Origin: Paracoccus aerius
GTDB lineage: Bacteria; Pseudomonadota; Alphaproteobacteria; Rhodobacterales; Rhodobacteraceae
Direction: 5' to 3'
Assembly: GCF_014656455.1 (NCBI RefSeq)
Contig: NZ_BNCL01000002.1
Location: 248,001 to 312,000 of the forward strand
Length of the DNA stretch: 64,000 nt
Shown here: one piece after another, positions 44,950 through 54,300 of the stretch
Layout: each line of letters begins with the position of its first letter
How positions within the stretch are numbered: position 1 is the first letter of the stretch
Translations under genes and position numbers: made by a program
Notes under the pieces: generated by a model
The model's input: the letters and a program-made list of their open reading frames with translations, nothing else
What the model was told of the DNA's origin: nothing
The model's database searches: none

Positions 44950-45761
44950 GTGTCCGTCCTTTCAACGATCAGTTCCAGCGTCACGCCGACGGGGTTCATG
45001 CCCCGCTCCAGCGTGCCGCGCATGATGGTGCCCGCGATGTCCACGACCTCGATCGGGACGGTGGCGCGGCCCTGGGCCAGCGCGGCCCCGTCCAGCCGCA
45101 ATTCGGTGGCATGGCAGTCCATGCGGCCGCCATCCGTGAAGCGGATATGGTCGATGCTGCCCACGCCGTGGAGCCGCGCATCCGCGATGCCGTGGCGGGC
45201 GCACAGGGCTTCGATGGCCGTGACCACATCCTCGCCCGGCCGGATCCGGGCCAGAAGGCCGGTGCCGGCGCCGCCGCCCTGCGGGGTGAACAGGGTGAAG
45301 GCGGTTTCCGCATCCGGCATGGCCTCGAACCAGGCATCCGGGGTGCCGATGCCGGTGACGCGCGCATCCGCCGCCAGCACGGAATCGAGCGGCAGCAGGT
45401 GGCCCATCGTTCCCCCCCAGGTGCCGTGGCAATGCAGGAAGGGCGCGCCGTCCTTCCAGCCGACGGTGGCCGTAGCCCTGTCAATGCCGACAGGGCCATC
45501 CGGCGCATGGGTGTCCGAATACCAGGCGGCATGAATGCCATCGGTCGAGAGCGCGGGCAGCACGAAGCGCATCGGGTCGCAGGTCACGTCGTCCAGCCAG
45601 ACCACGCCGCCCTTGCAGCCCGCATCCGCGAACAGCCGCGCCACTGCCGTCATCACCGTCCGTCCGGCGGGCAGCACGCCCCCAATCCGCCGCAGGGACG
45701 CAGGCACCGCCACCGCGCGTTCCGCAGCGCGCGGGCCGGGATGGATCATTCGCTGATTCAT
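44946..45761 (-). CDS. PPC/DUF296-domain protein with two domains
   Basis: This 271-residue protein carries the PPC (plant and prokaryote conserved, DUF296) fold, apparently twice. In the first half GAPFLHCHGTWGG matches the conserved His-x-His region. In the second half, GEDVVTAIEALCARHGIADARLHGVGSIDHIRF and CHATELRLDGA match the start and core of the domain. In plants the fold is joined to AT-hooks, but no DNA-binding motif is visible here. Its position between a CoA ligase and an SDR suggests a catabolic or ligand-handling role rather than gene control; that is inference. ATG 45761 overlaps the ligase stop by four bases. The open frame to 46568 is shadow. Confidence 0.72.
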   Translation of the reverse strand: MNQRMIHPGPRAAERAVAVPASLRRIGGVLPAGRTVMTAVARLFADAGCKGGVVWLDDVTCDPMRFVLPALSTDGIHAAWYSDTHAPDGPVGIDRATATVGWKDGAPFLHCHGTWGGTMGHLLPLDSVLAADARVTGIGTPDAWFEAMPDAETAFTLFTPQGGGAGTGLLARIRPGEDVVTAIEALCARHGIADARLHGVGSIDHIRFTDGGRMDCHATELRLDGAALAQGRATVPIEVVDIAGTIMRGTLERGMNPVGVTLELIVERTDT

Positions 45762-47335
45762 GCGATCATGCCGCGGGCTTCCAGTTCCTCGCGGATCATC
45801 TTCTTGGTGATCTTGCCATAGGCAGACTTCGGAAGCGCATCCCAGAACAGGAACCGCTTGGGCATCTTGTAGCGCGACAGCTTCCCGTCCAGGAAGGCGG
45901 CCAGGTCCTCCTCGGCCACGGGGGTGTTCGCCACGCAGACCGCCCAGCCGATTTCTCCCCACAGGGGGTCGGGGACACCCAGCACCGCGACCTCGTTGAT
46001 GGCGGGATGGGTAAGGATCTTTTCCTCGATCTCTCTCGGATAGACGTTGGACCCGCCCGAAATGAACATGTCCGACTGCCGCCCGGTGATGTAGACGAAG
46101 CCCCCATCGTCCATATGGCCCAGATCGCCGGTGCGGAACCAGCCGTCGCGGAAGGATTTCGCGTTGGCTTCTGGGTTGTTGTAATAGCCCGCGAAGACGG
46201 CGGGGCCGATGCAGCAGATTTCCCCGGTCTCGCCCGGCGCGACCTCCCGGCCCTGATCGTCCTGGATCTGGATCTCGATCCCGGTGCGGGCGTAGCCGCA
46301 GGTGCCGATGCGGGCCGTGGGGCCGTCCTCGGCCTGGTGCAGGTGGGCGGGCAGGACGGTGATGTTGCCCGTGACCTCGCCCAGGCCGAAATACTGGACC
46401 AGCACGGGGCCAAGCGTCCGCAGCGCCTTCTGCTGGTCCACCCGATACATCGGCGCGCCTGCATAGATGACATAGCGCAGCGAGGACGTGTCGGCCCCGG
46501 CCGTCGAGGGATGTTCCACCAGCAGCTTCAGGATCGTGGGCACGGTGAACATCGTGGACACCCGCCATTCGCGCACCAGATCCCAGACCTGCGCCACGTC
46601 GAAGCGTTCCGTGGGCAGCAGGATCGTCTTCACCCCCCGCGCCACCTGGGTCAGCTGATGCACCCCCGCGCCATGCGACAGGGGCGCCACCACCAGCGAG
46701 GCGTCATCCGCCGTCAGCCCCGGCATCAGGTCGGCCAGGTGGTTCGTGACCACGAAGGCCATCTGCCCATGGGTCAGGACGGATGCCTTGGGCCGTCCCG
46801 TGGTGCCGGATGTGAAGAAGAACCAGCAGGGATCGTCGCGATCCACCGGGGCCACCTGGGGGCGTTGGCCCATGTGGTCCGCGGTGATCGCCGTCACGTC
46901 CGGCCCGAAATCCGCCGCGCCAAAGACCAGGGTCGTGACGCCGCAGGCCGCCGCGTGATCCGGGAAGCCCGCGTTGCAGAACATCAGCGAGGCGCCGGAT
47001 GCCTGGGTCAGATAGGCGACCTCATCCGGCGTCTGGCGGAAGTTGGCGGGCACCCAGACGCCGCCCGCGCGCCAGACGGCGAACATGGCCTGCATCATCT
47101 CGGTGCAGTTCTGCGACTGGCACATCACCCGGTCGCCCTTTTGCAGGCCAAAGCGGGTTTGCAGCGCATGGGCCAGGGCGTCGGTGCGGGCGTTCCATTC
47201 CGCCCAGGTCCAGCGGGTATCGCCCATGACCAGGGCCACCCCGTCGGGATTGCGCCGGGCGGCCCGGGCCAGGAAGGTGGCAAGGTTCATCACGCGGGTG
47301 GACACAGGCGCCAGCCCGCCAGCGGGATCGGTCAT
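45758..47335 (-). CDS. AMP-forming CoA ligase of the TRAP operon
   Basis: This 525-residue acyl-CoA synthetase has intact motifs: WFFFTSGTTGRPKASVLTHGQ (residues ~165-185), VQYFGLGEVTGNITVLP, GWFRTGDLGHMDDGGFVYITGRQSDMFISGGSNVYPREIE, and the catalytic Lys in YGKITKKMI. The acid substrate is unknown; the length and FISGGSNVYP hinge are common in medium-chain and aromatic-acid ligases. It follows the thiolase gene in an ATGA overlap and precedes the PPC gene in another. ATG 47335 is the start; the frame extending to 48526 is the thiolase shadow. Confidence 0.9.
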   Translation of the reverse strand: MTDPAGGLAPVSTRVMNLATFLARAARRNPDGVALVMGDTRWTWAEWNARTDALAHALQTRFGLQKGDRVMCQSQNCTEMMQAMFAVWRAGGVWVPANFRQTPDEVAYLTQASGASLMFCNAGFPDHAAACGVTTLVFGAADFGPDVTAITADHMGQRPQVAPVDRDDPCWFFFTSGTTGRPKASVLTHGQMAFVVTNHLADLMPGLTADDASLVVAPLSHGAGVHQLTQVARGVKTILLPTERFDVAQVWDLVREWRVSTMFTVPTILKLLVEHPSTAGADTSSLRYVIYAGAPMYRVDQQKALRTLGPVLVQYFGLGEVTGNITVLPAHLHQAEDGPTARIGTCGYARTGIEIQIQDDQGREVAPGETGEICCIGPAVFAGYYNNPEANAKSFRDGWFRTGDLGHMDDGGFVYITGRQSDMFISGGSNVYPREIEEKILTHPAINEVAVLGVPDPLWGEIGWAVCVANTPVAEEDLAAFLDGKLSRYKMPKRFLFWDALPKSAYGKITKKMIREELEARGMIA

Positions 47336-48501
47336 TTCTCTCGTTCCAGGATCGAGCAGTAGTTGGCGACGGCCGTGCCGCCCATGTTGAAGACCCCGGC
47401 CAGTTCGGCGCCCGGCACCTGCATCGCGCCCGCATCCCCGGTCAGTTGCATCGCGGCCATCACATGCTGCGACACGCCCGTCGCGCCGATGGGATGGCCG
47501 CGCGATTTCAGCCCGCCCGAGGGGTTCACGGGCAGCGCGCCGTCCATGCGGGTCGTGCCCTCGCGGATGACGCGCCAGCCCTGGCCGCGGGGGGCAAGGC
47601 CCATCGCCTCGTATTCGATCATCTCGGCGGTGGTGAAGCAGTCGTGGGTTTCGACCAGCGACAGGTCGGTGATGGCCAGCCCCGCCTGGTCCAGGGCCTT
47701 GCCCCAGACGCGATGGGCGCCCGCGAATTCGGTCGGGTCGCGGCGCGACAGGGCCAGCATGTCGCCCACCTGCGCGCGGGCGCGGAAGCGGATGGCGCGG
47801 GTCAGGGTTTCCGCCACCTCGGGCGCGGCCAGCACGATCGCTGCCGCCCCGTCCGAGACCAGCGAACAATCGGTGCGCCGCAGCGGCCCCGCGACCAGCG
47901 GATTCTTGTCCGAGGGCGTGTTGCAGAAGGCCAGATCGAAGGCCTTCTGCATATGGGCGTAAGGGTTGCGCGTGCCGTTTTCGTGGTTCTTGGCGGCGAT
48001 CATTGCCAGTTCCTCGGACCGGTCGCCGTTCCGCTGGAAGTAGCTGTCGGTGATCCGCCCGAAGACGCCCGCAAAGCCGCCGGGCGTGTCGCCCTCTTCG
48101 GCCACGAAGCTGGCCGACAACAGCACGCCGCCCACATCGGCGATGGGAATGGCGGTCATCTTCTCGGCCCCGATCACCAGGGCCACCTTGCCGCGCCCGG
48201 ACGCGATGAAGTCGGCGGCGGCATAAAGCGCGGCCGATCCGGTGGCGCAGGCGTTTTCCGTGCGCATGAAGGGCACGCCCGCCAGTTCCGGGCTGCCCAT
48301 TGCCACAAGCGCGCCCTGGAAGTCCTGCCGCTGGAAGCCGTTGTTGTAGACGCCGGTGAAGATGCCATCCACGGCATCGGGCGCGATGCCGGCATGTTCC
48401 AGGGCAGGCAGGGCGACCTCGGCCATCAGGGCCATGGTGTCGGGCGCCTCGGCCTTGCCGAATTTGGTGTGCGCCCAGCCGACGATCAGGGGATCGGTCA
48501 T
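47332..48501 (-). CDS. Thiolase-family protein (SCP2/acetyl-CoA acetyltransferase-like)
   Basis: This 389-residue thiolase is of the lipid-transfer (SCP2-like) branch. The nucleophilic cysteine is in TENACATGSAAL at residues ~82-93, and the late active-site loop is NPSGGLKSRGHPIGATGVSQ. VETHDCFTTAEMIEYEAMGL is characteristic of this branch rather than of FadA/PhaA. Members often act on branched, cyclic or steroid-like acyl-CoAs and often need a small OB-fold (DUF35) partner, which is not found here. Coupled by ATGA overlaps to the IclR gene upstream and the ligase gene downstream. Confidence 0.9.
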   Translation of the reverse strand: MTDPLIVGWAHTKFGKAEAPDTMALMAEVALPALEHAGIAPDAVDGIFTGVYNNGFQRQDFQGALVAMGSPELAGVPFMRTENACATGSAALYAAADFIASGRGKVALVIGAEKMTAIPIADVGGVLLSASFVAEEGDTPGGFAGVFGRITDSYFQRNGDRSEELAMIAAKNHENGTRNPYAHMQKAFDLAFCNTPSDKNPLVAGPLRRTDCSLVSDGAAAIVLAAPEVAETLTRAIRFRARAQVGDMLALSRRDPTEFAGAHRVWGKALDQAGLAITDLSLVETHDCFTTAEMIEYEAMGLAPRGQGWRVIREGTTRMDGALPVNPSGGLKSRGHPIGATGVSQHVMAAMQLTGDAGAMQVPGAELAGVFNMGGTAVANYCSILEREK

Positions 48502-49286
48502 GCGATAGTCCTTTCAAGTTCGGCAAGGCGCGCGGCGATCAGCGCGGCCTCGCGATGCAGCGCGGCGGCCAGGTCGGCCTGCCGCGCCGGGGTCATGCGG
48601 TTCTCGATGGCGGCGATGGAGAGTGCCCCCGCAGGCCGCCCGTCGGGCCAAGGTATCGCAACCCCAAGGCCCCAGGAACCCGGCACGATGCGGCCGGGGT
48701 TCAGGGCATGGCCATGGGCGCGGGCATGGGCCAGATCCTCCTGCAGGCCTGACATCCACTCGCCCACCAAGGGCGCCACGCGCGCAAGCAGCGCCGCCGC
48801 CTCGGCCTCGGGCAGGGCCGCCAGGATTGCAAGGGCGCCCGCGCCGACGCCCGCCGGCTTGCGGTCGCCGCGCATCAGGGCATGGGTGCGGACCGGGAAA
48901 TCGCCCTCGATCCGTTCAAGGCACAGGGTATGGTCGTCCTGCGGCACGGTCAGCAGCACCGTATCGCCGGTCTCGCGCGCCAGCCTGACCATGCTGTCGC
49001 GGGCATGGTGCAGGATGCCGTGGCGTTCGGTGGCAAAGCCCGCCAGCAGATAGGTTTCCGGCCCCAGGTGATAGCGGCGCGTCGCGCGGTCCTGTTCGAC
49101 CATCCGCGCAGCGCCAAGCGCCAGCAGCAGCCGACGCGCCGTGGGCCGCGCAAGGCCCGAAGCCGCCGCGATTTGCGCCAGCCCCAGGCCCTGCGCGCCG
49201 CCCCGTCCCACCAGCGACAGAAGCGACAGCGCACGCGCCACCGCCTGCGTGCCGCCGGTGTCGGAAGGGGCCGCGCCGTCCTTCAT
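48498..49286 (-). CDS. IclR-family transcriptional regulator
   Basis: This 262-residue regulator has an N-terminal winged helix (ALSLLSLVGRGGAQGLGLAQIAAASGLARPTARRLLLAL, residues ~15-55) and a C-terminal effector domain. It is embedded inside the catabolic operon between the TRAP binding protein and the thiolase, overlapping both neighbours by a few bases (TGATG and ATGA). It therefore probably autoregulates the operon. The ligand is likely the transported acid or its CoA ester (inference). The start is ATG 49286. Confidence 0.88.
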   Translation of the reverse strand: MKDGAAPSDTGGTQAVARALSLLSLVGRGGAQGLGLAQIAAASGLARPTARRLLLALGAARMVEQDRATRRYHLGPETYLLAGFATERHGILHHARDSMVRLARETGDTVLLTVPQDDHTLCLERIEGDFPVRTHALMRGDRKPAGVGAGALAILAALPEAEAAALLARVAPLVGEWMSGLQEDLAHARAHGHALNPGRIVPGSWGLGVAIPWPDGRPAGALSIAAIENRMTPARQADLAAALHREAALIAARLAELERTIA

Positions 49287-50302
49287 CAGGCCAGCGTCCG
49301 CCCAATGGCGGCTTCCAGGATGGCCCAGGCCTCGTCGCCATAGGTGGTCTTCCATTCCTGATAGAAGCCCGCCTCGCGCAGCTTGTCCTCGAAAGCCTTG
49401 GGATCGGCGTCGTTGAAGACGAAGCCCTGGGCTTCCAGGTCGGTCTTCAGCGTGGCGTTCATCGCGGCGATGTCCTCGCGCTGCTTCAGGGCCGAGGCAT
49501 TGAAGCTGTCGGCCACGGCCTGCTGCACATCCTCGGGCAGGGCGTTCCAGGCGCGACGGTTGCCCAGCATCCAGAAGCCGTCCCACATGTGGTTGGTCAT
49601 GGAACAGTATTTCTGCACCTCCCACAGCTTGGCGACCTTCATGATCGCCAGCGGGTTTTCCTGCCCGTCCACGATGCCGGTCTGAAGGGCGGTATAGACC
49701 TCGGCGAAGTTGATGGAGGCCGGGGCAGATCCGAAGGCCGTGAACAGCGAAGTCCACAGCGGCGACACGGGGACGCGGATCTTGAAGCCTTCCAGGTCGG
49801 CGGGCGTCGTGATGGGCTTCGTGGACGAGGTGATCTGCCGGAAGCCGTTGTCCCAGATCTTTTCCATCACGACCAGGCCCGCGCCTTCGATCTGGCCGCG
49901 CGCATAGGCGCCCAACTCGCCGTCCATGGCCTTCCAGACGGTATCGTAGTCCGGGAAGGCGAAGCCCACGCCGTTGATCGAGGCATTGGGGACCAGCGTG
50001 GACAGGATCACCGGCGACAGCTGGAAGAACTCGACCCCGCCCGACCGCAACTGGCCCAGCACGTCGGTATCCGCGCCCAACTGGTTCGATGGGAAGATCT
50101 GCAGGTCGAACCGCCCGGACGTGGCTTCCAGGATCGCCTTCTGCGCCTCGGCCAGGCGGATGTTGCTGGGGTGGTCCAGCGGCTGGTTGTTGGCCACCTT
50201 GTAGCTGAATTCGGCGGCCATCGCGGGGCGGACCCGGATGAACGGCGTGGCAAGCGCGCCTGCGGCGGCGCCCAGCAGGATGGTGCGGCGGGTGATGCTC
50301 AT
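49286..50302 (-). CDS. dctP: TRAP transporter substrate-binding protein (DctP family)
   Basis: This 338-residue periplasmic solute receptor begins with a twin-arginine-like signal (MSITRRTILLGAAAGALATPFIRVRPAMA). The DctP fold shows VANNQPLDHPSNIRLAEAQKAILEATSGRFDLQIFPSNQLG and TALQTGIVDGQENPLAIM. It binds a carboxylate, presumably through the conserved Arg in the KIRVP segment (FKIRVPVSPLWTSLF). ATG 50302 follows GGAGGA at five bases. It hands substrate to the fused DctQM protein encoded just upstream in the operon. Confidence 0.93.
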   Translation of the reverse strand: MSITRRTILLGAAAGALATPFIRVRPAMAAEFSYKVANNQPLDHPSNIRLAEAQKAILEATSGRFDLQIFPSNQLGADTDVLGQLRSGGVEFFQLSPVILSTLVPNASINGVGFAFPDYDTVWKAMDGELGAYARGQIEGAGLVVMEKIWDNGFRQITSSTKPITTPADLEGFKIRVPVSPLWTSLFTAFGSAPASINFAEVYTALQTGIVDGQENPLAIMKVAKLWEVQKYCSMTNHMWDGFWMLGNRRAWNALPEDVQQAVADSFNASALKQREDIAAMNATLKTDLEAQGFVFNDADPKAFEDKLREAGFYQEWKTTYGDEAWAILEAAIGRTLA

Positions 50303-50335
50303 GAAACTCCTCCTCCCTGAGGTATCAAGCAACGG

Positions 50336-52210
50336 TTAAAGCAAGGCGGTCGAGAACCAGGGCACGGCGGCAATGGCCAGCAGGCCCACCATCAGCGCGG
50401 CCAGATAGGGCCAGATCTTCATCATGACCTGCTCGGCCGGCACGTTGGCGATCTTGCAGGCGATATAGAAGCCGATGCCGATGGGCGGTGCCATCAGCCC
50501 GATGTTCATGGCCGTGACGATTACCATGGCGTAATGGATATCGTGGATCCCCAGGCCGCGGGCGATGGGGAACATGATCGGCGCCAGCAGCACGATGGCG
50601 GGCAGTCCTTCCAGGATGCAGCCCAGCACAAGGAAGATCGCGATGGATGCCAGCATGAAGACGACCCACCCGCCCGGCAGGCCGGTGACCAGGGTCATCA
50701 GGTCGCGCGCGAAGCCCGATTGCGTCAGTGCCCAGGCCATCGCCGAGGCCGCGCCCAGGATCAGCAGGATCGCCCCCGACATGGCGGCGGTTTCCACCAG
50801 CATCCCGCCAACGCGGCGCAAGGGGATGCCGCCATAAAGCACCGCGCCGATGATGAAGGCATAAAGCGTGGCAATGGTGCTGACCTCGGTCGCGGTGGCG
50901 ACGCCGCCGCCGACCAGGCTGCGGATCATGAAGGGCAGCACCAGGGCGGGGGCCGCGATCAGGGCAGTCTTGCCGATGACGTTCAGCGGCGCGCGGCGCA
51001 CGCCCTCCATCCGCTCGCCTCGCGCCTTCCAGCGGGCGAGGATCGCCAGCACGACCAGCAGCACCATGGCGATGGCGAAGCCGCTGGTGAACAGCCCGGC
51101 AATGGACACGCCCGCCACCGATCCCAGCACGATCAGCACGATGGACGGCGGCACGGTATCGGCCATGGCGGCCCCGGTCGCCAGCAGCGCGGTCATCTCG
51201 GGGGCGGAATGGCCGCGCCTGCGCATCTCGGGGAACAGCGCGGGGGCCACGGTCGCCATGTCGGACACCTTGGACCCGGAAATCCCGGACACCAGGAACA
51301 TGGATCCCAGCAGGACATAGCTCATTCCCGCCTTCACGTGACCGAACATCGAGGCCAGGAAACTGACGATGGCGCGGCCCATGCCCGTCGCGTCCAGGAT
51401 GCAGCCCAGCAGAACGAAGACCGGCACCGACAGCAGGATCAGGGACGACATGCCTTCGTCGATACGGCCCATCATCACGAAGACCGGGGCATTGGTGGCG
51501 AAGGTCAGATAGCCCAGGGTAGCAAGTGCAAAGCAGAAGGCGATGGGCACGCCGATGATCAAAAGGAAGCCCGCAAACAGTCCTAGGAACAGCGGCAGGT
51601 TCCAGTTGCCGAACCCAAGAACAGCGGGCTTGGCAAACCACAGAAGCGCCACCAGCAGCCCCGCCACAGCCAGCGTTCCCCCGATCACGGTCCATTCGCG
51701 GCTGCGCAGCACCGACAGCACCATCAGAACCGCCATCAGCCCGATCCCGGCGGGCAGGGCGGATGCGCGCCAGGACATCGGCAGTTGCAGCGCGGGCGAG
51801 GTGACGAAGGATTCCTCATAAGCGTATTCGACGGCCACGGGCAGCAGCCGCAGCAGCAACAGGCAGACCAAGACGCTGCCCGCGATTTCCAGCACGCGGG
51901 CCAGGCGTTCGGGCAAAAGGGGCAGGAACACGGTCAGCCGCATGTGTTCGTGCCGGTCGACGGCCAGGGCCGCGCCCAGCATCGCCATCCAGATGAAGCT
52001 GATCGAGGCGACCTCGTCCCCCCAGATCAGCGGCTTGGCCAGGACATAGCGGAAGAAGACATTGGCCAGGACGGTGACGATCATGATGACCAGCAGGCCC
52101 GCCGCGGCGATTTCCACGGGTCGCATCCATCGCTCGGCACGCTTCGGCTCGGTCAGCGCCTCGATCCCGCCAAGCGCCAGTTCGGCATCCTGCGCATCCG
52201 TGTGGTGCAT
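50336..52210 (-). CDS. dctQM: Fused TRAP transporter permease (DctQM)
   Basis: This 624-residue protein joins the small and large membrane subunits of a Na+-dependent TRAP transporter. Residues ~20-180 are the four-helix DctQ part (LANVFFRYVLAKPLIWGDEVASISFIWMAMLG). After ~30 linker residues the rest is the DctM part (GVPIAFCFALATLGYL, VSGISGSKVSDMATVAPALFPEM, and LGCILEGLPAIVLLAPIMFP near the end), with about 12-13 helices. The start at ATG 52210 follows GGGAGGAGG. It is the first gene of the operon. Confidence 0.92.
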   Translation of the reverse strand: MHHTDAQDAELALGGIEALTEPKRAERWMRPVEIAAAGLLVIMIVTVLANVFFRYVLAKPLIWGDEVASISFIWMAMLGAALAVDRHEHMRLTVFLPLLPERLARVLEIAGSVLVCLLLLRLLPVAVEYAYEESFVTSPALQLPMSWRASALPAGIGLMAVLMVLSVLRSREWTVIGGTLAVAGLLVALLWFAKPAVLGFGNWNLPLFLGLFAGFLLIIGVPIAFCFALATLGYLTFATNAPVFVMMGRIDEGMSSLILLSVPVFVLLGCILDATGMGRAIVSFLASMFGHVKAGMSYVLLGSMFLVSGISGSKVSDMATVAPALFPEMRRRGHSAPEMTALLATGAAMADTVPPSIVLIVLGSVAGVSIAGLFTSGFAIAMVLLVVLAILARWKARGERMEGVRRAPLNVIGKTALIAAPALVLPFMIRSLVGGGVATATEVSTIATLYAFIIGAVLYGGIPLRRVGGMLVETAAMSGAILLILGAASAMAWALTQSGFARDLMTLVTGLPGGWVVFMLASIAIFLVLGCILEGLPAIVLLAPIMFPIARGLGIHDIHYAMVIVTAMNIGLMAPPIGIGFYIACKIANVPAEQVMMKIWPYLAALMVGLLAIAAVPWFSTALL

Positions 52211-52536
52211 CCGCGTCCTCCTCCCTCGCCAAGGCAACCCGGCCTCCCCGCCGGTTCCGCGTTCACGATGTGGACGCGGATATGCCCTTCAGTGAAGGAA
52301 TAAGGATCAATCTCCGCAGCCTGGCAACACAAAAATGACCTTGCCCTTCGATTTCGGCGAGTGGATTCGTGACTGAGGCACGATATCGGTTCCGCATCAT
52401 GGAACGTGTTGGCGCATCGATGTGGTCCTGCAACCGGCATTTCGAGGGCATCGCCATTCTGCACGGCCGCCGCAAGGCAACCGGCTGCGCTTGATCCGCT
52501 GCTGCCCGGGCCGACGTGCCATGGGCAGGCTGTTTT
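52211..52536. other. 326-base gap upstream of the TRAP operon
   Basis: No gene is supported on either strand. It contains the leader and promoter of the TRAP operon on the minus strand and the end of the carboxylase operon. The only element standing out is the inverted repeat at 52389-52405. A small GGCTG/CAGCC stem (52528-52542) overlaps the carboxylase stop and is too weak to call. Confidence 0.5.
52389..52405. promoter_or_regulatory. Inverted repeat, candidate IclR operator
   Basis: GTTCC (52389-52393) and GGAAC (52401-52405) are 5-bp arms around seven bases. IclR-family proteins often recognise palindromes of this kind. It is ~180 bases upstream of the dctQM start, rather far. Confidence 0.25.
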
Positions 52537-54300
52537 TCAGCCCACGATCCGGGCCAGGGGGACGCCGAAGCCCAAAACCTCGCCTGCCTCTGCAACCCGG
52601 CTGATGCGGCCCGCGCGGTGCGCCTCGACCCGGGTTTCCATCTTCATCGCCTCCATCACGGCGATCACCTGGCCCGCCTCGACCTGTGCGCCGTCCTCGA
52701 CCTGCCAAGCGGTCAAGGTGCCGGGGACCGGTGCAGTCACGGTGGCATCGTCCGCTTCCGGGGCGGGTTCAGCAGCAGGCGCACCGGGGGCCATCGCCAT
52801 CAGGTTCGCGGGCAGGCCAAGCTCATGCCGCTTTCCGTCGATCTCGACGGCGACGCGCAACAGGGGGGCGCCGCCCGCCGGGGCCACGCGGGCATGGGGG
52901 ACCGCTGCCTGGGCCAACCTGTCGGCAAAGTCGGTCTCGATCCAGCGGGTATGGACGCCGAAGCTGCCATCCTCGGCCCGGAACTCGGGCTGTTCCAGCA
53001 CCGCCCGGTGGAAGGGCAGGACGCTTGCCACGCCTTCGATGCGGAATTCGGCCAGGGCGCGGCGGGCGCGGGCGATGGCCTCAGTGCGCGTGCTTCCGGT
53101 CACGATCAGCTTGGCCATCATCGAATCGAAGCTGCCGGGGACTGTCGATCCCGCGACTACGCCGCTGTCCAGCCGGATGCCGGGACCGGACGGGGCGGCG
53201 AATACGTCGATGGGGCCGGGGGTGGGCAGGAAGCCGCGGCCCACATCCTCGGCATTGATGCGGAACTCGATGGAATGGCCGCGCGGGGGGGGGACCGTGT
53301 CATCGGCCAGCCTTGCGCCTCGGGCGACGGCAATCATGCCGCGCACCAGATCGATGCCTGTGGTTTCCTCGGTCACGGGATGTTCGACCTGAAGACGGGT
53401 GTTCACCTCGAGGAAGGAAATCGTGCCGTTTGCGGACAGAAGATATTCCACCGTCCCCGCGCCGCTATAGCCCGCATGGGCGCAGATCGCCCGCGCGCTG
53501 TCGTGGATGCGTTGGCGCTGTTCGTCGGTCAGGAAGGGGGCAGGGGCTTCCTCGACCAGCTTCTGGTTGCGGCGTTGCAGGGAACAGTCACGCGTGCCGA
53601 TCACCTTGACGGTGCCGTGGCGGTCGGCCAGCACCTGCGCCTCAATATGGCGGGGGCGGTCCAGGAACTGCTCGATGAAGCATTCGCCGCGCCCGAAGGC
53701 GGTCAGCGCCTCGCGGGTGGCGGATTGGAACAGCTCCTCGACCTCCTCCAGGCGCCAGGCGACCTTCATGCCGCGCCCGCCGCCGCCAAAGGCTGCCTTG
53801 ATGGCGATGGGAAGGCCGTACTGGCGGGCGAAGGCCAGGGCGTCGGCCGGCGTCTCGACCGGGCCGGGCGTGCCCGCGACCAGGGGGGCGCCGACGGCCT
53901 CGGCGATGCGGCGGGCCTCGATCTTGTCGCCAAGGGCGGTGATGACGGCGGGATCGGGACCAATCCAGATCAGGCCCGCATCCTGCACAGCCTGCGCGAA
54001 ACCGGCGTTTTCGGACAGGAAGCCATAGCCAGGGTGAATGGCATCGGCGCCCGCGCGCCGGGCAATGGCGATGATTTTGGCGCCGTCCAGATAGGTTTCA
54101 GCCGGCTTGTCGCCGCCAAGCGCGAAGGCCTGGTCCGCCATGCCCACGAAGGGCGCGTCGCGGTCGGCATCGGCATAAACGGCAACGGTTTCGATCCCCT
54201 CGTCGCGGCAGGCTCGGATGATGCGGACGGCGATCTCGCCCCGGTTGGCGATCAGCAGGCGGCGCAGGGGCAGGGTCGGGCCGGTGGCGAAAAGGGTCAT
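52537..54300 (-). CDS. Biotin carboxylase / biotin carboxyl carrier fusion (acetyl-CoA carboxylase-type alpha subunit)
   Basis: This 587-residue protein loads CO2 on biotin. The biotin-carboxylase part (residues ~10-455) has [30 protein letters not shown], the ATP-grasp loop [13 protein letters not shown], and [21 protein letters not shown]. The C-terminal ~75 residues are a BCCP domain with biotin site [11 protein letters not shown]. The linker between them resembles propionyl/acetyl-CoA carboxylase alpha subunits. No carboxyltransferase beta subunit of the usual kind is adjacent. Its partner may be the PxpB-PxpC fusion, which overlaps it by four bases and is named as a biotin-dependent carboxyltransferase family. 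Confidence 0.9.
   Translation of the reverse strand: MTLFATGPTLPLRRLLIANRGEIAVRIIRACRDEGIETVAVYADADRDAPFVGMADQAFALGGDKPAETYLDGAKIIAIARRAGADAIHPGYGFLSENAGFAQAVQDAGLIWIGPDPAVITALGDKIEARRIAEAVGAPLVAGTPGPVETPADALAFARQYGLPIAIKAAFGGGGRGMKVAWRLEEVEELFQSATREALTAFGRGECFIEQFLDRPRHIEAQVLADRHGTVKVIGTRDCSLQRRNQKLVEEAPAPFLTDEQRQRIHDSARAICAHAGYSGAGTVEYLLSANGTISFLEVNTRLQVEHPVTEETTGIDLVRGMIAVARGARLADDTVPPPRGHSIEFRINAEDVGRGFLPTPGPIDVFAAPSGPGIRLDSGVVAGSTVPGSFDSMMAKLIVTGSTRTEAIARARRALAEFRIEGVASVLPFHRAVLEQPEFRAEDGSFGVHTRWIETDFADRLAQAAVPHARVAPAGGAPLLRVAVEIDGKRHELGLPANLMAMAPGAPAAEPAPEADDATVTAPVPGTLTAWQVEDGAQVEAGQVIAVMEAMKMETRVEAHRAGRISRVAEAGEVLGFGVPLARIVG

Noticed and set aside
45758..48526. A 922-codon frame that looks like a thiolase-ligase fusion
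   Set aside because: Residues before the true ligase start (47335) are an out-of-frame shadow of the thiolase. The two are separate overlapping genes.
52528..52542. GGCTG-TTTTT-CAGCC hairpin considered as a terminator for the carboxylase operon
   Set aside because: The stem is only five pairs, the T-run is in the loop rather than after it, and it overlaps the stop codon.
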